From Petrolisthes cinctipes (Eukaryota > Arthropoda > Malacostraca > Decapoda > Porcellanidae), in the NCBI GenBank assembly GCA_033782935.1, contig JAWQEG010002454.1, positions 94,731-158,730 of the forward strand: a stretch of DNA of 64,000 bases. Direction: 5' to 3'. Position numbers and translations under genes: made by a program. Numbering within the stretch: the first letter of the stretch is position 1; every line of letters begins with the position of its first letter. Below the pieces are notes generated by a model that saw only the letters and a program-made list of their open reading frames with translations, was not told the origin of the DNA and did not search any database. Positions 24,027-36,492 of this stretch are shown in pieces.

Positions 24027-24293
24027 TACATACAGTGCTTGACAAATTAACATGTCACTCTAAGACATGTATAGGTTTGCTTGTTATTCGTAGGAGTAGA
24101 TCCAGTGTTGTTACTAACATTCATAGCCAGAACGTTTCAATATCTCTGCATGTCACCATCAGAGAAAAGACTAATGAAGAGATTAAAGAATAATTTTAAA
24201 AAATAAACGAAATTTCAGAATGTTATTTTAGTGATATACAGTACATATAGTAAGTTCTTGAATTATTTAGAGGACCTGAGGATTTAGTATTGT

Positions 24294-24454
24294 TTAAGGA
24301 GGTAATACACTTTTAGTATATTAAGAGTGCCTTGATTCCTCCAAAGAATGGAGGGAGCAGCACCAGATTACTATAAATATTGGTTGGCCTGTTGCTTTGA
24401 ATAGTTTGGAGAAATTAATTGCTCCGGAGTTCACCAACAATGTAGTATCCTTTT
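24294..24454. mobile_element. TTAA-flanked foldback element, subfamily C
   Basis: It starts TTAAGGAGGTAATACAC, contains TGCCTTGATTCCTCCAAA and the complementary ATAGTTTGGAG, and ends with CACCAACAATGTAGTATCC. It resembles the partial copy at 63846-64000. Confidence 0.5.
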
Positions 24455-24899
24455 GACTGGGGGTAAGTGCCTTCATATTCTGTGATTCGAGTATTACCTG
24501 CATTATTCTGGATAATACTTTAAGGATTTGGGCACATTTTTGGGATCCGAATTAATTCTTTTTCTTTTTTCTACTGTCTCCTCATTTTCCTCTTTATATC
24601 CTTCTCTATTGTGGTATAAGATCTTTCTCGTTTAGCACAGTTTTCGTTCTTCTTTTTATTTATTCAGGATAGCAGTATTATATTCATCAATAATATCACA
24701 ATTCTTTTCTCAGCTGAGCACGACAGACCGTTGTATAGTCCACTGTCCCCTTCCTTACTGGTGTGTGAGCAGGACGGCGGAGCTAACGATCTGTCCTGCT
24801 CGATTGACCTCTTGGCTCGTCCAAACGAACCCAGAAAGCTCGAATTGTGTTTCCAATATACTCAGCCTGGCAACTAGGACACGTATGTATTGTACAGTA

Positions 24900-25032
24900 C
24901 AGTCTCGGCAGATAGTCCTTGACCAGCCTGTGATGAAAAGGTGCGGCCAGCTGTTTCGAACTATGAACACGTGGATTCGTTGCTTCAGTTATCTGCCTGA
25001 TCTGACTGGTCAAGGACTATTTGCCGCGACTG
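24900..25032. mobile_element. TA-target MITE (CAGTCKCGGCARATAG ends)
   Basis: A 133-bp palindrome has ends CAGTCTCGGCAGATAGTCCT and AGGACTATTTGCCGCGACTG, with TA on both sides. The open frames over it are by-products of the palindrome. Confidence 0.75.
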
Positions 25033-25879
25033 TACACTCGCGATCCAAAATATGTATTCAGGCTTGCTTCGAAAAGCTTGATCGAGTATTAAGTGAGTTC
25101 AAGCAAGTATGTAATTGGTTCACTAACTAATATGTCAAATGATTCGAAACTTCAACAAGACCTGGGTACAACTTTTGGATTGTGAGTGTACAGTTACAAA
25201 CAATGGACTAACAAGGGTTCACTGACAGGTGATCCTTGAAAAAAAAAAAAAACAGAGCTTAACTTGAATGGGTTAGTATAAAAAAAAAAGACGCTGAAGC
25301 ACACGAACTGATCGTTAAAATAATTCCCAACTGAGGGTTAAAAGTAGGGGATGTGGGCCAGAAAACCGTCCTGACATCATGTCGAATTCTCCTGAAAAAT
25401 CTTACAACAATAGTTAAGGAACTCGACTCTAGGGGACTGTGAAGTTGTTGTTGAAATGGAGGTACCGGTACCAGGTTGATATACTCTGATGGCAAACTTT
25501 GAAGGGGGTAAGATGTTGCGGGAGTGGTGGAAGTTGCTGATTTATTACTCCCAACTACTGTATACCACGAAAGGGAATGCCTTCTAATAAGCGATCTGTT
25601 TTCTGGCTCAGTATGGAGGGATCAGCTAGTAGCCTCCAATTCCCCATAATGTAGGGTGGCTATAGGTAATGTCGACGACGAACTAGAGGCTACTATTTAC
25701 TACGGGATGTGTCTAGAAACAGACTTTCTAAATCCTTTTACAAGCGATCTGTCCCGCATTACAGTTTGAAGGAATCACTGGTCTCCTTTTGCTGGCACAG
25801 AATCTTTCCCAGTTAGCCTAAATCCCGAGTGTGACGCTTATGGAGAGTGATGAATATTGGGGCACAGAATCAGGTGAGG
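25033..25879. other. Non-coding stretch
   Basis: No gene is supported. Around 25558-25650 and 25740-25800, GCGATCTGT and GTATGGAGGGATCAGC-like phrases are degenerate pieces of the TTAA-flanked foldback family. Confidence 0.4.
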
Positions 25880-26880
25880 GGTGGGTGGGTTTGAGTGGGG
25901 CGAGAGTGGAAGTGGTAAGAAGAGATGGAAGGTGGGTAGGGAGAGCGATAGAGGGGAAGGAATGTAGGAAGGAGATGGGGAAAAGAGGGAGGAAAGGAAG
26001 AAGAAATTAATAACGTAATAGGAGTGGAAAAGAAAGATTTAGAGAGGGAAGTAAGGAAGAAAAAGGAAAGTACAATAGGAGGAAGGGAAAAGAAGGAGGG
26101 AGGAAGGGAGGGAGGCAAGGAAGAGAAGGGTAAGAATGTCAAAAGAGGGAAGGAAATATGGATGATGTTAGGGAGGGGAATATGAGGAAGGAAAGGAAAG
26201 GGGGAACGAGAGATTTCGATCATGGAAAGGGGAAGGGAGTGGTAGGGGAAAGGGAAGTATGGATGATTGAAAGGGGAAGGTAGAGGGCAGAGAGAGGGTC
26301 AAGGAAGTATGGATAATGTAGAAGGGAAGGGAGAGGGTGTTGTGAGGAGGCAAGTGAAATGTTAGGGACAGGGAAAAGGAGGAAAGAATGATGGAGCAGG
26401 GAAGGCAGAAGGTTGGTAGAGAAAAAGGGAGATTGGATAATAGAAGGTGGAATAATAATGGAAGGAGAAAAAAAGGAGAGAAAATAATTGGTAGGGAAGA
26501 GAAATTCAAGATAAGTGAGGGGAGTGAAAAGGAAGAAAGAAAGAGAGAATATGATGCACGAAAAAGGAAGGAGAGAAGATAGAGAGAAATGGAAAGGAGA
26601 AAATAGGATGGGTGAAAAAAAAAAATATTTCATGAAGAAAAGAAAGGGAGGAAAGATATAGAAATATGAAAGAGAGGGCTGGAATGAGACGGTGAGATTT
26701 TAGTGGGAGAAAAAATAAGAAATCAAAGAGAGAGAGGAAGGAAAGAAACAGGAGGAAGAGAAATTGAGAGAAATAATTTTGAAAAGAATGGAAAAGTGAA
26801 GAAGAGAAAGGTTAAGGGGAAAAAGAAGAGCGAGAAAATAGTAAGATGAACAGTGAGAGTAATAAAGAGGTAAAAAGGTC
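25880..26880. repeat. Long purine-rich tract
   Basis: About 1 kb of G/A-dominated plus strand (GGAAGGGAGAGG-like) without a fixed unit. It opens long minus-strand frames rich in Ser, Pro, Phe and Leu that are not genes. Confidence 0.85.
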
Positions 26881-26881
26881 A

Positions 26882-26959
<78 letters not shown>

Positions 26960-27067
26960 GGGAGGGGGTATGGAAAGTTGGTAAGATAGGACAGGCGGTG
27001 GGCACCTCAGAAAAAATATGAGTTGCGTTAAGGTAATGTGCAAGATAAAGATGGACGAGAAAGGCGA

Positions 27068-27104
<37 letters not shown>
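26881..27104. repeat. (GA)n, G-run and (AT)n cluster
   Basis: A (GA)n tract of about 65 bases at 26885-26949 is followed by a G run to 26962. After a short unique stretch an (AT)n run occupies about 27070-27104. Confidence 0.93.
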
Positions 27105-27105
<1 letters not shown>

Positions 27106-27440
27106 AAATGAGTTTTTCCCGTAGCAAACAAGAACTTACCAGCTTTCTTAATATTGTTTTTCTCTATATTTGCCATAATTATTTTAAACCTTTAACTATT
27201 CAGATGATCTAGCACCTGTTTGGTGCTATACAAGATTGAGAGAATTCAGATTGACTCACTTCCCGCCTAAACATCTTCCTCTCCTGGCCATGACGTTACA
27301 CAGCCCCCTCGGCCTGCCCCCAAGGTGATCAAGTAATGTAAGGAAATTCCTCTGTTTCACTAAGTCAGCTGTTTTCCACCACTGAGAACAGTTATATTTT
27401 GTCCTAGCCATATTGTGGATGAGTTGAGGTTACAATATTG

Positions 27441-27622
27441 ATGAGACAGTCAACCATACCGATTACCTGTGCTGTTTTGGGCTGCATTTCCAGTTATGTA
27501 TATATAAAATAAAAATATATATATAATTTTACACCATTTTCCCAACAAAGATGAAGTAAGAAAGAAATGGGTTCGTCGTTGCAAGAAAAGAGGCATATTT
27601 GATCTTAAAACTACACGTACAG
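27441..27622 (+). pseudogene. THAP-type zinc finger fragment, broken
   Basis: THAP domains are C2CH zinc fingers found in P-element-type transposases and host regulators. An ATG at 27441 opens MRQSTIPITCAVLGC with the first Cys pair. After an AT-rich insertion containing a stop, a shifted frame reads HHFPNKDEVRKKWVRRCKK then RGIFDLKTT, matching the FxxFP...W motif of THAP. The final Cys and His are lost because a TA-target MITE begins at 27623 in the coding sequence. So the fragment has a stop, a frameshift and an insertion. Whether it came from a transposase or a host THAP gene cannot be decided, as nothing downstream remains. Confidence 0.55.
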
Positions 27623-27705
27623 TCGGCGGCAAAAGTCCTGTCGCTTCACTTGCTTCACCGAGGCACGCGATGTTCATTGACTCGAGATTATTAGGTGTAG
27701 AAAAC
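27623..27705. mobile_element. Rearranged TA-target MITE
   Basis: It starts CAGTCGGCGGCAAAAGTCCT after TA, like the element at 9059-9214. The right-arm phrase GACTCGAGATTATTAGGTGT then follows too early, so the centre is rearranged and the right terminus is missing. Confidence 0.55.
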
Positions 27706-28107
27706 GTTATACAGCCGATATCAGATCGACCAATCACAATCGCTGTAAGATACCCCTGCCTACTACTCAAAGTGTTACCAGATAAAACTGCGAGTCCCTG
27801 AGCGAGGGTGGGGTATGTGGAACATTGACAGACTGTACAAATATTGAGTATATAGCGCTACATGATCATAAAGAGATATCTTATGGACGAATTGTGTGAA
27901 CACAATTACCTCTTGCCAAACATGGTAATTGGAAAAGAAACATAAATGGTATAGCACATAGTTAAGCAAAATTGCAATACATGTAGATAAAAAATTACCT
28001 GAAAAATAGCATCGTTTGCAAAAGTGGAAAAACTGTCATACTAGTAAATGTTGATGGTAGTAGTAGTAGCAGTAGTAGAAGTAGTAGTAGTAGTAGTAGT
28101 AGCAGTA

Positions 28108-28140
<33 letters not shown>

Positions 28141-28482
28141 ATGATAGTAATGGTGACAAGAGTTTGTAATAGTGATGGCTAATGGAAAAAATGAGATCAT
28201 AGTAGTGTGCAAAAAATATGGGTAACTGTTGAAGAGATATGATTGTTGAAAGTTACATGAAAAGAAAGAGTAAAGCAACTCAAGTGAAAAAAAAAACAAT
28301 CAATTTCAAAGGAAGAAGAACAAGAAGCAGTAATAGTGTCATACAACAATATCCTTGCATATATTTATGCAGTAGTGACACACTAAGGGGAAGTAAATAA
28401 ATAATGCATTATAAACACCTAGTGAAGCATTGTAGAGAAATACAAATGCATTGTAACATAGTGGTGGGTTAAGCTTAATCAC
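27706..28482. other. Non-coding stretch with (AGT)n
   Basis: A trinucleotide AGT-rich tract spans about 28053-28140. The remaining sequence has no supported gene. Confidence 0.6.
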
Positions 28483-28731
28483 CTAATCGTTATCTGTGAG
28501 TGCAAGGATCTTATCTAAGAAGGTACGGAGAGATTCATCACTTGTTATCATATGTTTTAGGTTAGAACACTTCAATTTGACATATGTTTTACCATCTCTA
28601 GGGTAGCATTGTTGAAACTCTTCTCTGTGCAGTTTTCTGATGTTCCAGATTGCTTTGAAGATGGAAAGGCGTTTATGGGTTAGATTTTCATTAATATATA
28701 AGTTAGGTCTCATTGTGATACAAGCACTCAT
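28483..28731 (-). pseudogene. LINE ORF1-like C-terminal fragment
   Basis: Eighty-two codons on the minus strand resemble the C-terminal part of ORF1 proteins of CR1- or Jockey-type LINEs. The phrases NENLTHKRLSIFKAIWNI, then QQCYPRDGKTYVKLK and HMITSDESLRTFLDK fit the NExLTxxR...CxxRDGKxxVK pattern of that region. It lies just beyond the (TAGG)n tail (minus-strand reading) of the neighbouring LINE copy. No reverse transcriptase in the same frame is nearby. Confidence 0.5.
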
Positions 28732-28740
28732 GATTTCTTC

Positions 28741-28834
28741 TACCCTCCTACCTACCTACCTTCCTACTTACCTACCTACCTACCTACCTTCCTACCTACC
28801 TACCTTCCTACCTACCTACCTACCTACCTTACGG
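28741..28834. repeat. (CCTA)n microsatellite
   Basis: CCTA repeats with some CCTT interruptions. On the minus strand this is a (TAGG)n tail directly after the LINE 3' UTR copy at 28835-29220. Confidence 0.9.
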
Positions 28835-29220
28835 TCCACTCGAGGTGATCTGATTTGAAGGTTACTGGTTGAGAATGAATTACTCCCCAGTGATAGTCGT
28901 AGATAAGGATAGCAAAGTAGAAGGATCTCTCCCCACCCTCCACTCCCTCTGGTCTAAGCCGTACAGGAAATAATGTCAGGAATGGGAACCTTGTGGGGTT
29001 GGCAGAAATACTCCACAAGGAAATTTTATAGGAAAGATAGAAAGTAGGTGAAATTTAGCTAACTCGCCACCTGTAATGGGCAAAATTATTCATTAGTAAA
29101 CAATGTAAGTCGGGGATTAGACGCAAGGTGTTTATCTAAGCGACGTTTGAAGCTGTCTACGGTGTTACAGTCTATCACGTTACGGGGAAGCCCATTCTAT
29201 AAATTAACGACTCGGTTAAA
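28835..29220 (-). mobile_element. CR1-like LINE 3' UTR, second copy
   Basis: About 385 bases are highly similar to 30715-31107, including GGTCCAC at one end and GTTACGGGGAAGCCCATTC near the other. The copy stops at the A run before the CAGA array, where the RT-coding part would begin. Open frames over it are the UTR read through. Confidence 0.8.
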
Positions 29221-29227
29221 AAAAAAC

Positions 29228-30228
29228 TACAGACAGACAGACAGACAGACCAACAGACAGACAGACAGACCGACCTACAGACAGACCTATAGACAGACAG
29301 ACCTACAGACAGACAGACAGACCTATAGACAGACAGACCTACAGACTAACAGACCAACAGACAGACAGACAGACAGACAGACAGAGAGACAGACCTACAG
29401 ACAGACAGAGAGACCTACAGACAGACAGACTGACCTACAGACAGACTGACCTACAGACAGACAGACTGACCTACAGACAGACAGACTGACCTACAGACAG
29501 ACTGACCTACAGACAGACTGACCTACAGACAGACTGACCTACAGACAGACAGACTGACCTACAGACAGACAGACCTACAGACAGTCAGGCCTACAGACAG
29601 ACCTACAGACAGGCAGACAGACAGACAGACCAACAGACAGACAGACCTACAGACAGACAGACAGACAGACAGACAGACCTACAGACAGACATACCTACAG
29701 ACAGACAGACAGACCTATAGACAGACAGACCTACAGACTAACAGACCAACAGACAGACAGAGAGACAGACCTACAGACAGACAGACAAACAGAGAGACCT
29801 ACAGACAGACAGACTGACCTACAGACAGACTGACCTACAGACAGACAGACTGACCTACAGACAGACAGACTGACCTACAGACAGACAGACTGACCTACAG
29901 ACAGACAGACTGACCTACAGACAGACAGACCTACAGACAGTCAGGCCTACAGACAGACCTACAGACAGGCAGACAGACAGACAGACCAACAGACAGACAG
30001 ACCTACAGACAGACAGACAGACAGACAGACCAACAGACAGACAGACAGACAGAGAGACAAACAGACAGACCTACAGACAGACAGACCTACAGACAGACAG
30101 ACCTACAGACAGACAGACCTACAGACAGACCTACAGACAGACAGACAGACCTACAGACAGACAGACAGACCTACAGACAGACAGACAGACAGACCTACAG
30201 ACAGACAGACCTACAGACAGACAGAACT

Positions 30229-30259
<31 letters not shown>

Positions 30260-30633
30260 TACCTACAGACAGACAGACAGACCTACATACAGACAGACCT
30301 ACAGACAGACAGACCTATAGACAGACAGACCTACAGACAGACTGATCTACAGACAGACAGACCTACAGACAGACAGACAGACGGACAGACCTACAGACAG
30401 ACAGACAGACAGACAGACGGACAAACCTACAGACAGACAGACAGACCTACAGACAGACAGACAGACAGACAGATCTACAGACAGACAGACAGACGGACCT
30501 ACAGACAGACAGACAGACAGACAGACCTACAGACAGACTTACAGACAGACCTACAGACAGACAGACAGACCTACAGACAGACCTACCTACAGACAGACCT
30601 ACCGACAGACAGACAGACAGACCTACCTACCCT
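29228..30633. repeat. 1.4 kb CAGA/CCTACAGA tandem array
   Basis: A dense array of CAGA units punctuated by CTA, giving CCTACAGACAGACAGA-type monomers with GACTGACC variants. There is higher-order structure: a segment starting CCTATAGACAGACAGACC, with TCTAACAGTCC-free CAGACTAACAGACCAACAG, recurs near 29328 and 29713. Its followers recur at 29407/29791 and 29575/29930, which is an offset of roughly 355-385 bases. Confidence 0.95.
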
Positions 30634-30714
30634 CCTACCTACCTACCTTCCTACCTACCTACCTTCCTACCTTCCTACCTACCTACCTACCTTCCTACCT
30701 ACCTAACTACCTTA
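30634..30714. repeat. (CCTA)n microsatellite, second tract
   Basis: CCTA repeats with CCTT interruptions. They form the (TAGG)n tail of the CR1-like element at 30715-31814 when read on its strand. Confidence 0.9.
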
Positions 30715-31812
30715 CGGTCCACACAAGGTGATCTGATTTGAAGGTTACTGGTAGAGAATGAATTACTCCCCAGTGATTGTCGTAGATAAGGATAGCAAAG
30801 TAGAAGGCTCTCTCCCCACCCTCCACTCCCTCCGGCCTAAGCCGTACAGGAAATAATGTCAGGAATGGAAACCTTGTGGGGTTGGCAGAAATACTCCACA
30901 AGGAAATTTTATAAGAGAGATAGAAAGTAGGTGAAATTTGGCTAACTCCCCACCTGTAATGGGCAAAATTATTCATTAATAAACAATGTAAGTCGGGGAT
31001 TAGACGCAAGGTGTTTATCTAAGCGACGTTTGAAGCTGTCTACGGTGTTACAGTCTATCACGTTACGGGGAAGCCCATTCCATAAGTTAACAACTCGGTT
31101 AAAAAAGAAATTCTTGGATTCGTGTGAATTAAAAGATTTACCTATGGTTTTGCAACCGTTTCCTCTCGTGTAGTTTGATTGGTCGATAATGAATTATTTA
31201 CTGCAGTCCATATTATCTATGCCTTTGATTATTTTTAATACCTTGATTAAGTCACCTCTCAGTCTACGTTGTGTTAATGGGAATAGATTTACTTCGCTTA
31301 GCCGCTCCTCGTACGTTTTGTTTCTCAGACTTGGTATCATTTTAGTAACTCTACGTTGGACTCGTTCCAATTTTGCTATATCTTTCTGATAGTATGGGCA
31401 CCAGGCTTGAACACAGTATTCCATAAGGGGACGGACCAATGAATTATACAAAGTAGACTTATACTCGAATGCTCTGCCAATAAAGCCAATAGTTTTATTT
31501 GCTTTCTTAATTACTTCCGTACACTGCTGACTGGGTTTTAAGTTACTTGATACTGTTACCCCTAAGTCTGTCTCTCGATCCACGCTTTTGAGTTGATTGC
31601 CGTTCAATGAGTAGTTTGCTGCTATGTTACGATGTCCGATATGGAGCACTTTGCATTTATCTGCATTGAAAGAGTGAGTACTGTAATTGCAATTTTGGTG
31701 TCATCGGCAAACTTCGATATTATGCATGAGAGGCCTTCGTCTATGTCGTTTATGTAAACTAGGAATAGGATTGGCCCTAAAACTGACCCCTGTGGCACCC
31801 TGCTCGTAACGC

Positions 31813-31814
<2 letters not shown>
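30715..31814 (-). mobile_element. CR1-like LINE, 3' end
   Basis: The minus strand holds RT motifs, the C-terminal domain, a 3' UTR of about 470 bp and a TAGG tail. The upstream end is lost at a (GA)n microsatellite at 31815. An internal deletion joins the FADD region to the C-terminal domain with a frame change. Single-stranded tails of short repeats and strong 5' truncation fit CR1/L2-type LINEs. Confidence 0.8.
31194..31814 (-). pseudogene. CR1-like reverse transcriptase, C-terminal, deleted
   Basis: From 31814 downwards the minus strand reads [20 protein letters not shown] and [13 protein letters not shown], the RT palm with its FADD. The text then jumps into the segment before [10 protein letters not shown], skipping the usual linker, so roughly 100-200 bases are deleted and the frame shifts. 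The following 151 codons (31194-31649) carry DRETDLGVTVSSNLKPSQQC, NSLVRPLMEYCVQAWCPYY, KLERVQRRVTKMIPSLRNK and RRLRGDLIKVLKI, the standard C-terminal block of CR1-type pol. No endonuclease remains. Confidence 0.82.

Positions 31815-31859
<45 letters not shown>
31815..31859. repeat. (GA)n microsatellite
   Basis: About 22 GA units at the truncation point of the CR1-like element. Confidence 0.95.
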
Positions 31860-31864
<5 letters not shown>

Positions 31865-32024
31865 TTTTCCCTAACTTAATTAAACCAGATACGATTAAGA
31901 ATGTACCCGACCAAGATGGATCATCAGTCTTCCCGATAGTACCCTGTTCGAACCACAAGGCAGAAAATTAATGCGATCATAAGCGTATTAGAGAAGTAGA
32001 GGAAGAGAGGATGGGAGGGGAGGG

Positions 32025-32455
<431 letters not shown>

Positions 32456-32763
32456 TTTTTTACAGATACGATAATTTTTAGATACGATAGTAATATGCAA
32501 ATTTTTCTCTACAAATAATTGTATATATAATTTTACTTTGATTTTGCTTAAATGTTGCTTGCTTTAATTTTGACCAAGATACAATGTAGAGTTTATAGTT
32601 TTATGACCTCATCATTTACAATCATGGGGCGACCAGGTCAAGTTTGGTTAAATCAGTGTGTCAGGTCGGATTGGTAATTGTTGATTATTAATTCCAATTA
32701 TGCCGAGGCAGGTCAAGCTATGTATGTCATATCAAATCATCATATCAGATCAGATACAGTCAA

Positions 32764-32929
32764 CTTAACCAGAGATTCTTTTGAGAGTAAATTGGTTGGC
32801 TACCGATTCCTCCAATCTATGCCACAAAACAAATCCCCCATTAGAGAAATATGAAGGTCGTCTGTTTCGTGGTATAGTTTGGAAGGATTGTAGACCTTTC
32901 AATTTACCAACGAGAATATTTCTCCTTAA
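32764..32929. mobile_element. TTAA-flanked foldback element, subfamily B
   Basis: TTAA lies at both borders (32764-32767 and 32926-32929). The left arm TACCGATTCCTCCAATCTAT, then GCCACAAAACAAATC, pairs with the right arm CTGTTTCGTGGTATAGTTTG, then GAAGGATTGTAGACC. It is a clear palindrome of about 165 bp. Confidence 0.72.
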
Positions 32930-35524
<2,595 letters not shown>

Positions 35525-35532
35525 ATATAAAT

Positions 35533-35550
35533 TGGCGACCTCGCCAGGAT
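35533..35550 (+). other. Primer-binding-like site
   Basis: TGGCGACCTCGCCAGGAT begins nine bases after the 5' LTR with the TGG expected opposite a tRNA CCA end. The first 14 bases form a perfect 6-bp inverted repeat (TGGCGA/TCGCCA). The same string follows the LTR-like repeat at 48546-48683. The tRNA identity is not assigned. Confidence 0.6.
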
Positions 35551-35574
35551 TTCCAATTTTTGCTGAACTGAGAC

Positions 35575-36492
35575 TTGTGTACTTGTGTGGCCAGTGAAAA
35601 GTGGGCTCCACTTCATCTCACTTCTGAGCAGGATGCTGCAGATTTTATTAAATCAAGTCCTAATCCCGAGAGAGTAAGAGCACTGAGGAGAGAGGAATTA
35701 TTACTTGTTGCACAGAAGTTGGAACTTGCCTTTGAAAGTTCCAACGCATTTCCACTAGCTAACCTGATTTGCCACCATCTATGCGGCACTGATTTGTATG
35801 ATTTTGTTGAGAGGAAGGATAATGTTTCTGTCGTAAGTGACTGGTCTGCACATTCTGATTTGCTTGAAACCACTGTGATTCCGAATAAACAATTTGGGAA
35901 TGACCAAGCTGCGCGTGACCATGAGTTCCGTATGCTACAATTACATCTTGAGAGAGAGCAAAGGAGGTTAGAGTCTGAGGGAGAGCAAAGGAGATTAGAG
36001 TCTGAGAGTGAGGAAAGGAGAGCTCAGTTGGAGTTTGAGAAAAGGAAACTGGAATTGGAGTTGGAGAAACATAAAGTGGACCATGAGCCACGACGACCGG
36101 TTGCGTCGGGAGTGTCATCAGAACAGCACAGGTTGGTTCCTAAGTTTGATGAGGACCATGTTGCTGAATTTTTCCAGAGGTTTGAGAAAGTAGCAGAGGG
36201 TAGTGGGTGGCCGAAGGAACGATGGTCAACGCTGGCACAGTCAGTATTTTGTGGTAAAGCTTTAAGAGCATTTGATGCTCTCAGTTTTCAGGAATCTTTG
36301 GATTATGAAACGTTAAAGTCTGCAGTACTAAGGACGTATGAATTAAGACCAGAAGCTTACAGACAGAGGTACCGTAATAATAAGAAACGTCCTAATGAGA
36401 CATGGACTGAATTTATGAAATATCAGAGTGACCTATTTCTAGCATGGATAAGAAGTGAGAAGGTAGAAGATAATTATTGTAGGTTGGACTAG
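35575..36492 (+). pseudogene. Gag with SCAN-like capsid domain, internal TAG
   Basis: Gag forms the particle that packages the element RNA. The frame opens after a TGA at 35569 and has no ATG until codon 120 (35932), so the native start is unclear. Codons 115-168 are a charged, probably coiled-coil segment with repeated REQRRLESEGEQRRLESE-like units. Codons 188-305 (FDEDHVAEFFQRFEKVAEG, ETLKSAVLRTYELRPEAYRQ) resemble the SCAN domain. A TAG at 36490-36492 cuts this domain; the same frame continues as LVKLEQFLSQMEPDLQMF, the expected last SCAN helices. The stop is therefore inside capsid, not at a gag-pol junction, and looks like a disabling mutation. Regulated readthrough is a weaker alternative. 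Confidence 0.8.

Noticed and set aside
26168..26633. Minus-strand ORFs of 113-137 codons
   Set aside because: Read from the purine-rich tract; composition artefact.
28735..30720. CRISPR-like array of short repeats
   Set aside because: The units are simple CAGA/CCTA microsatellite monomers without unique spacers, in a eukaryotic context.
35613..36118. Minus-strand ORFs over the gag region
   Set aside because: They overlap the Gag frame, which has a recognisable capsid-like domain.
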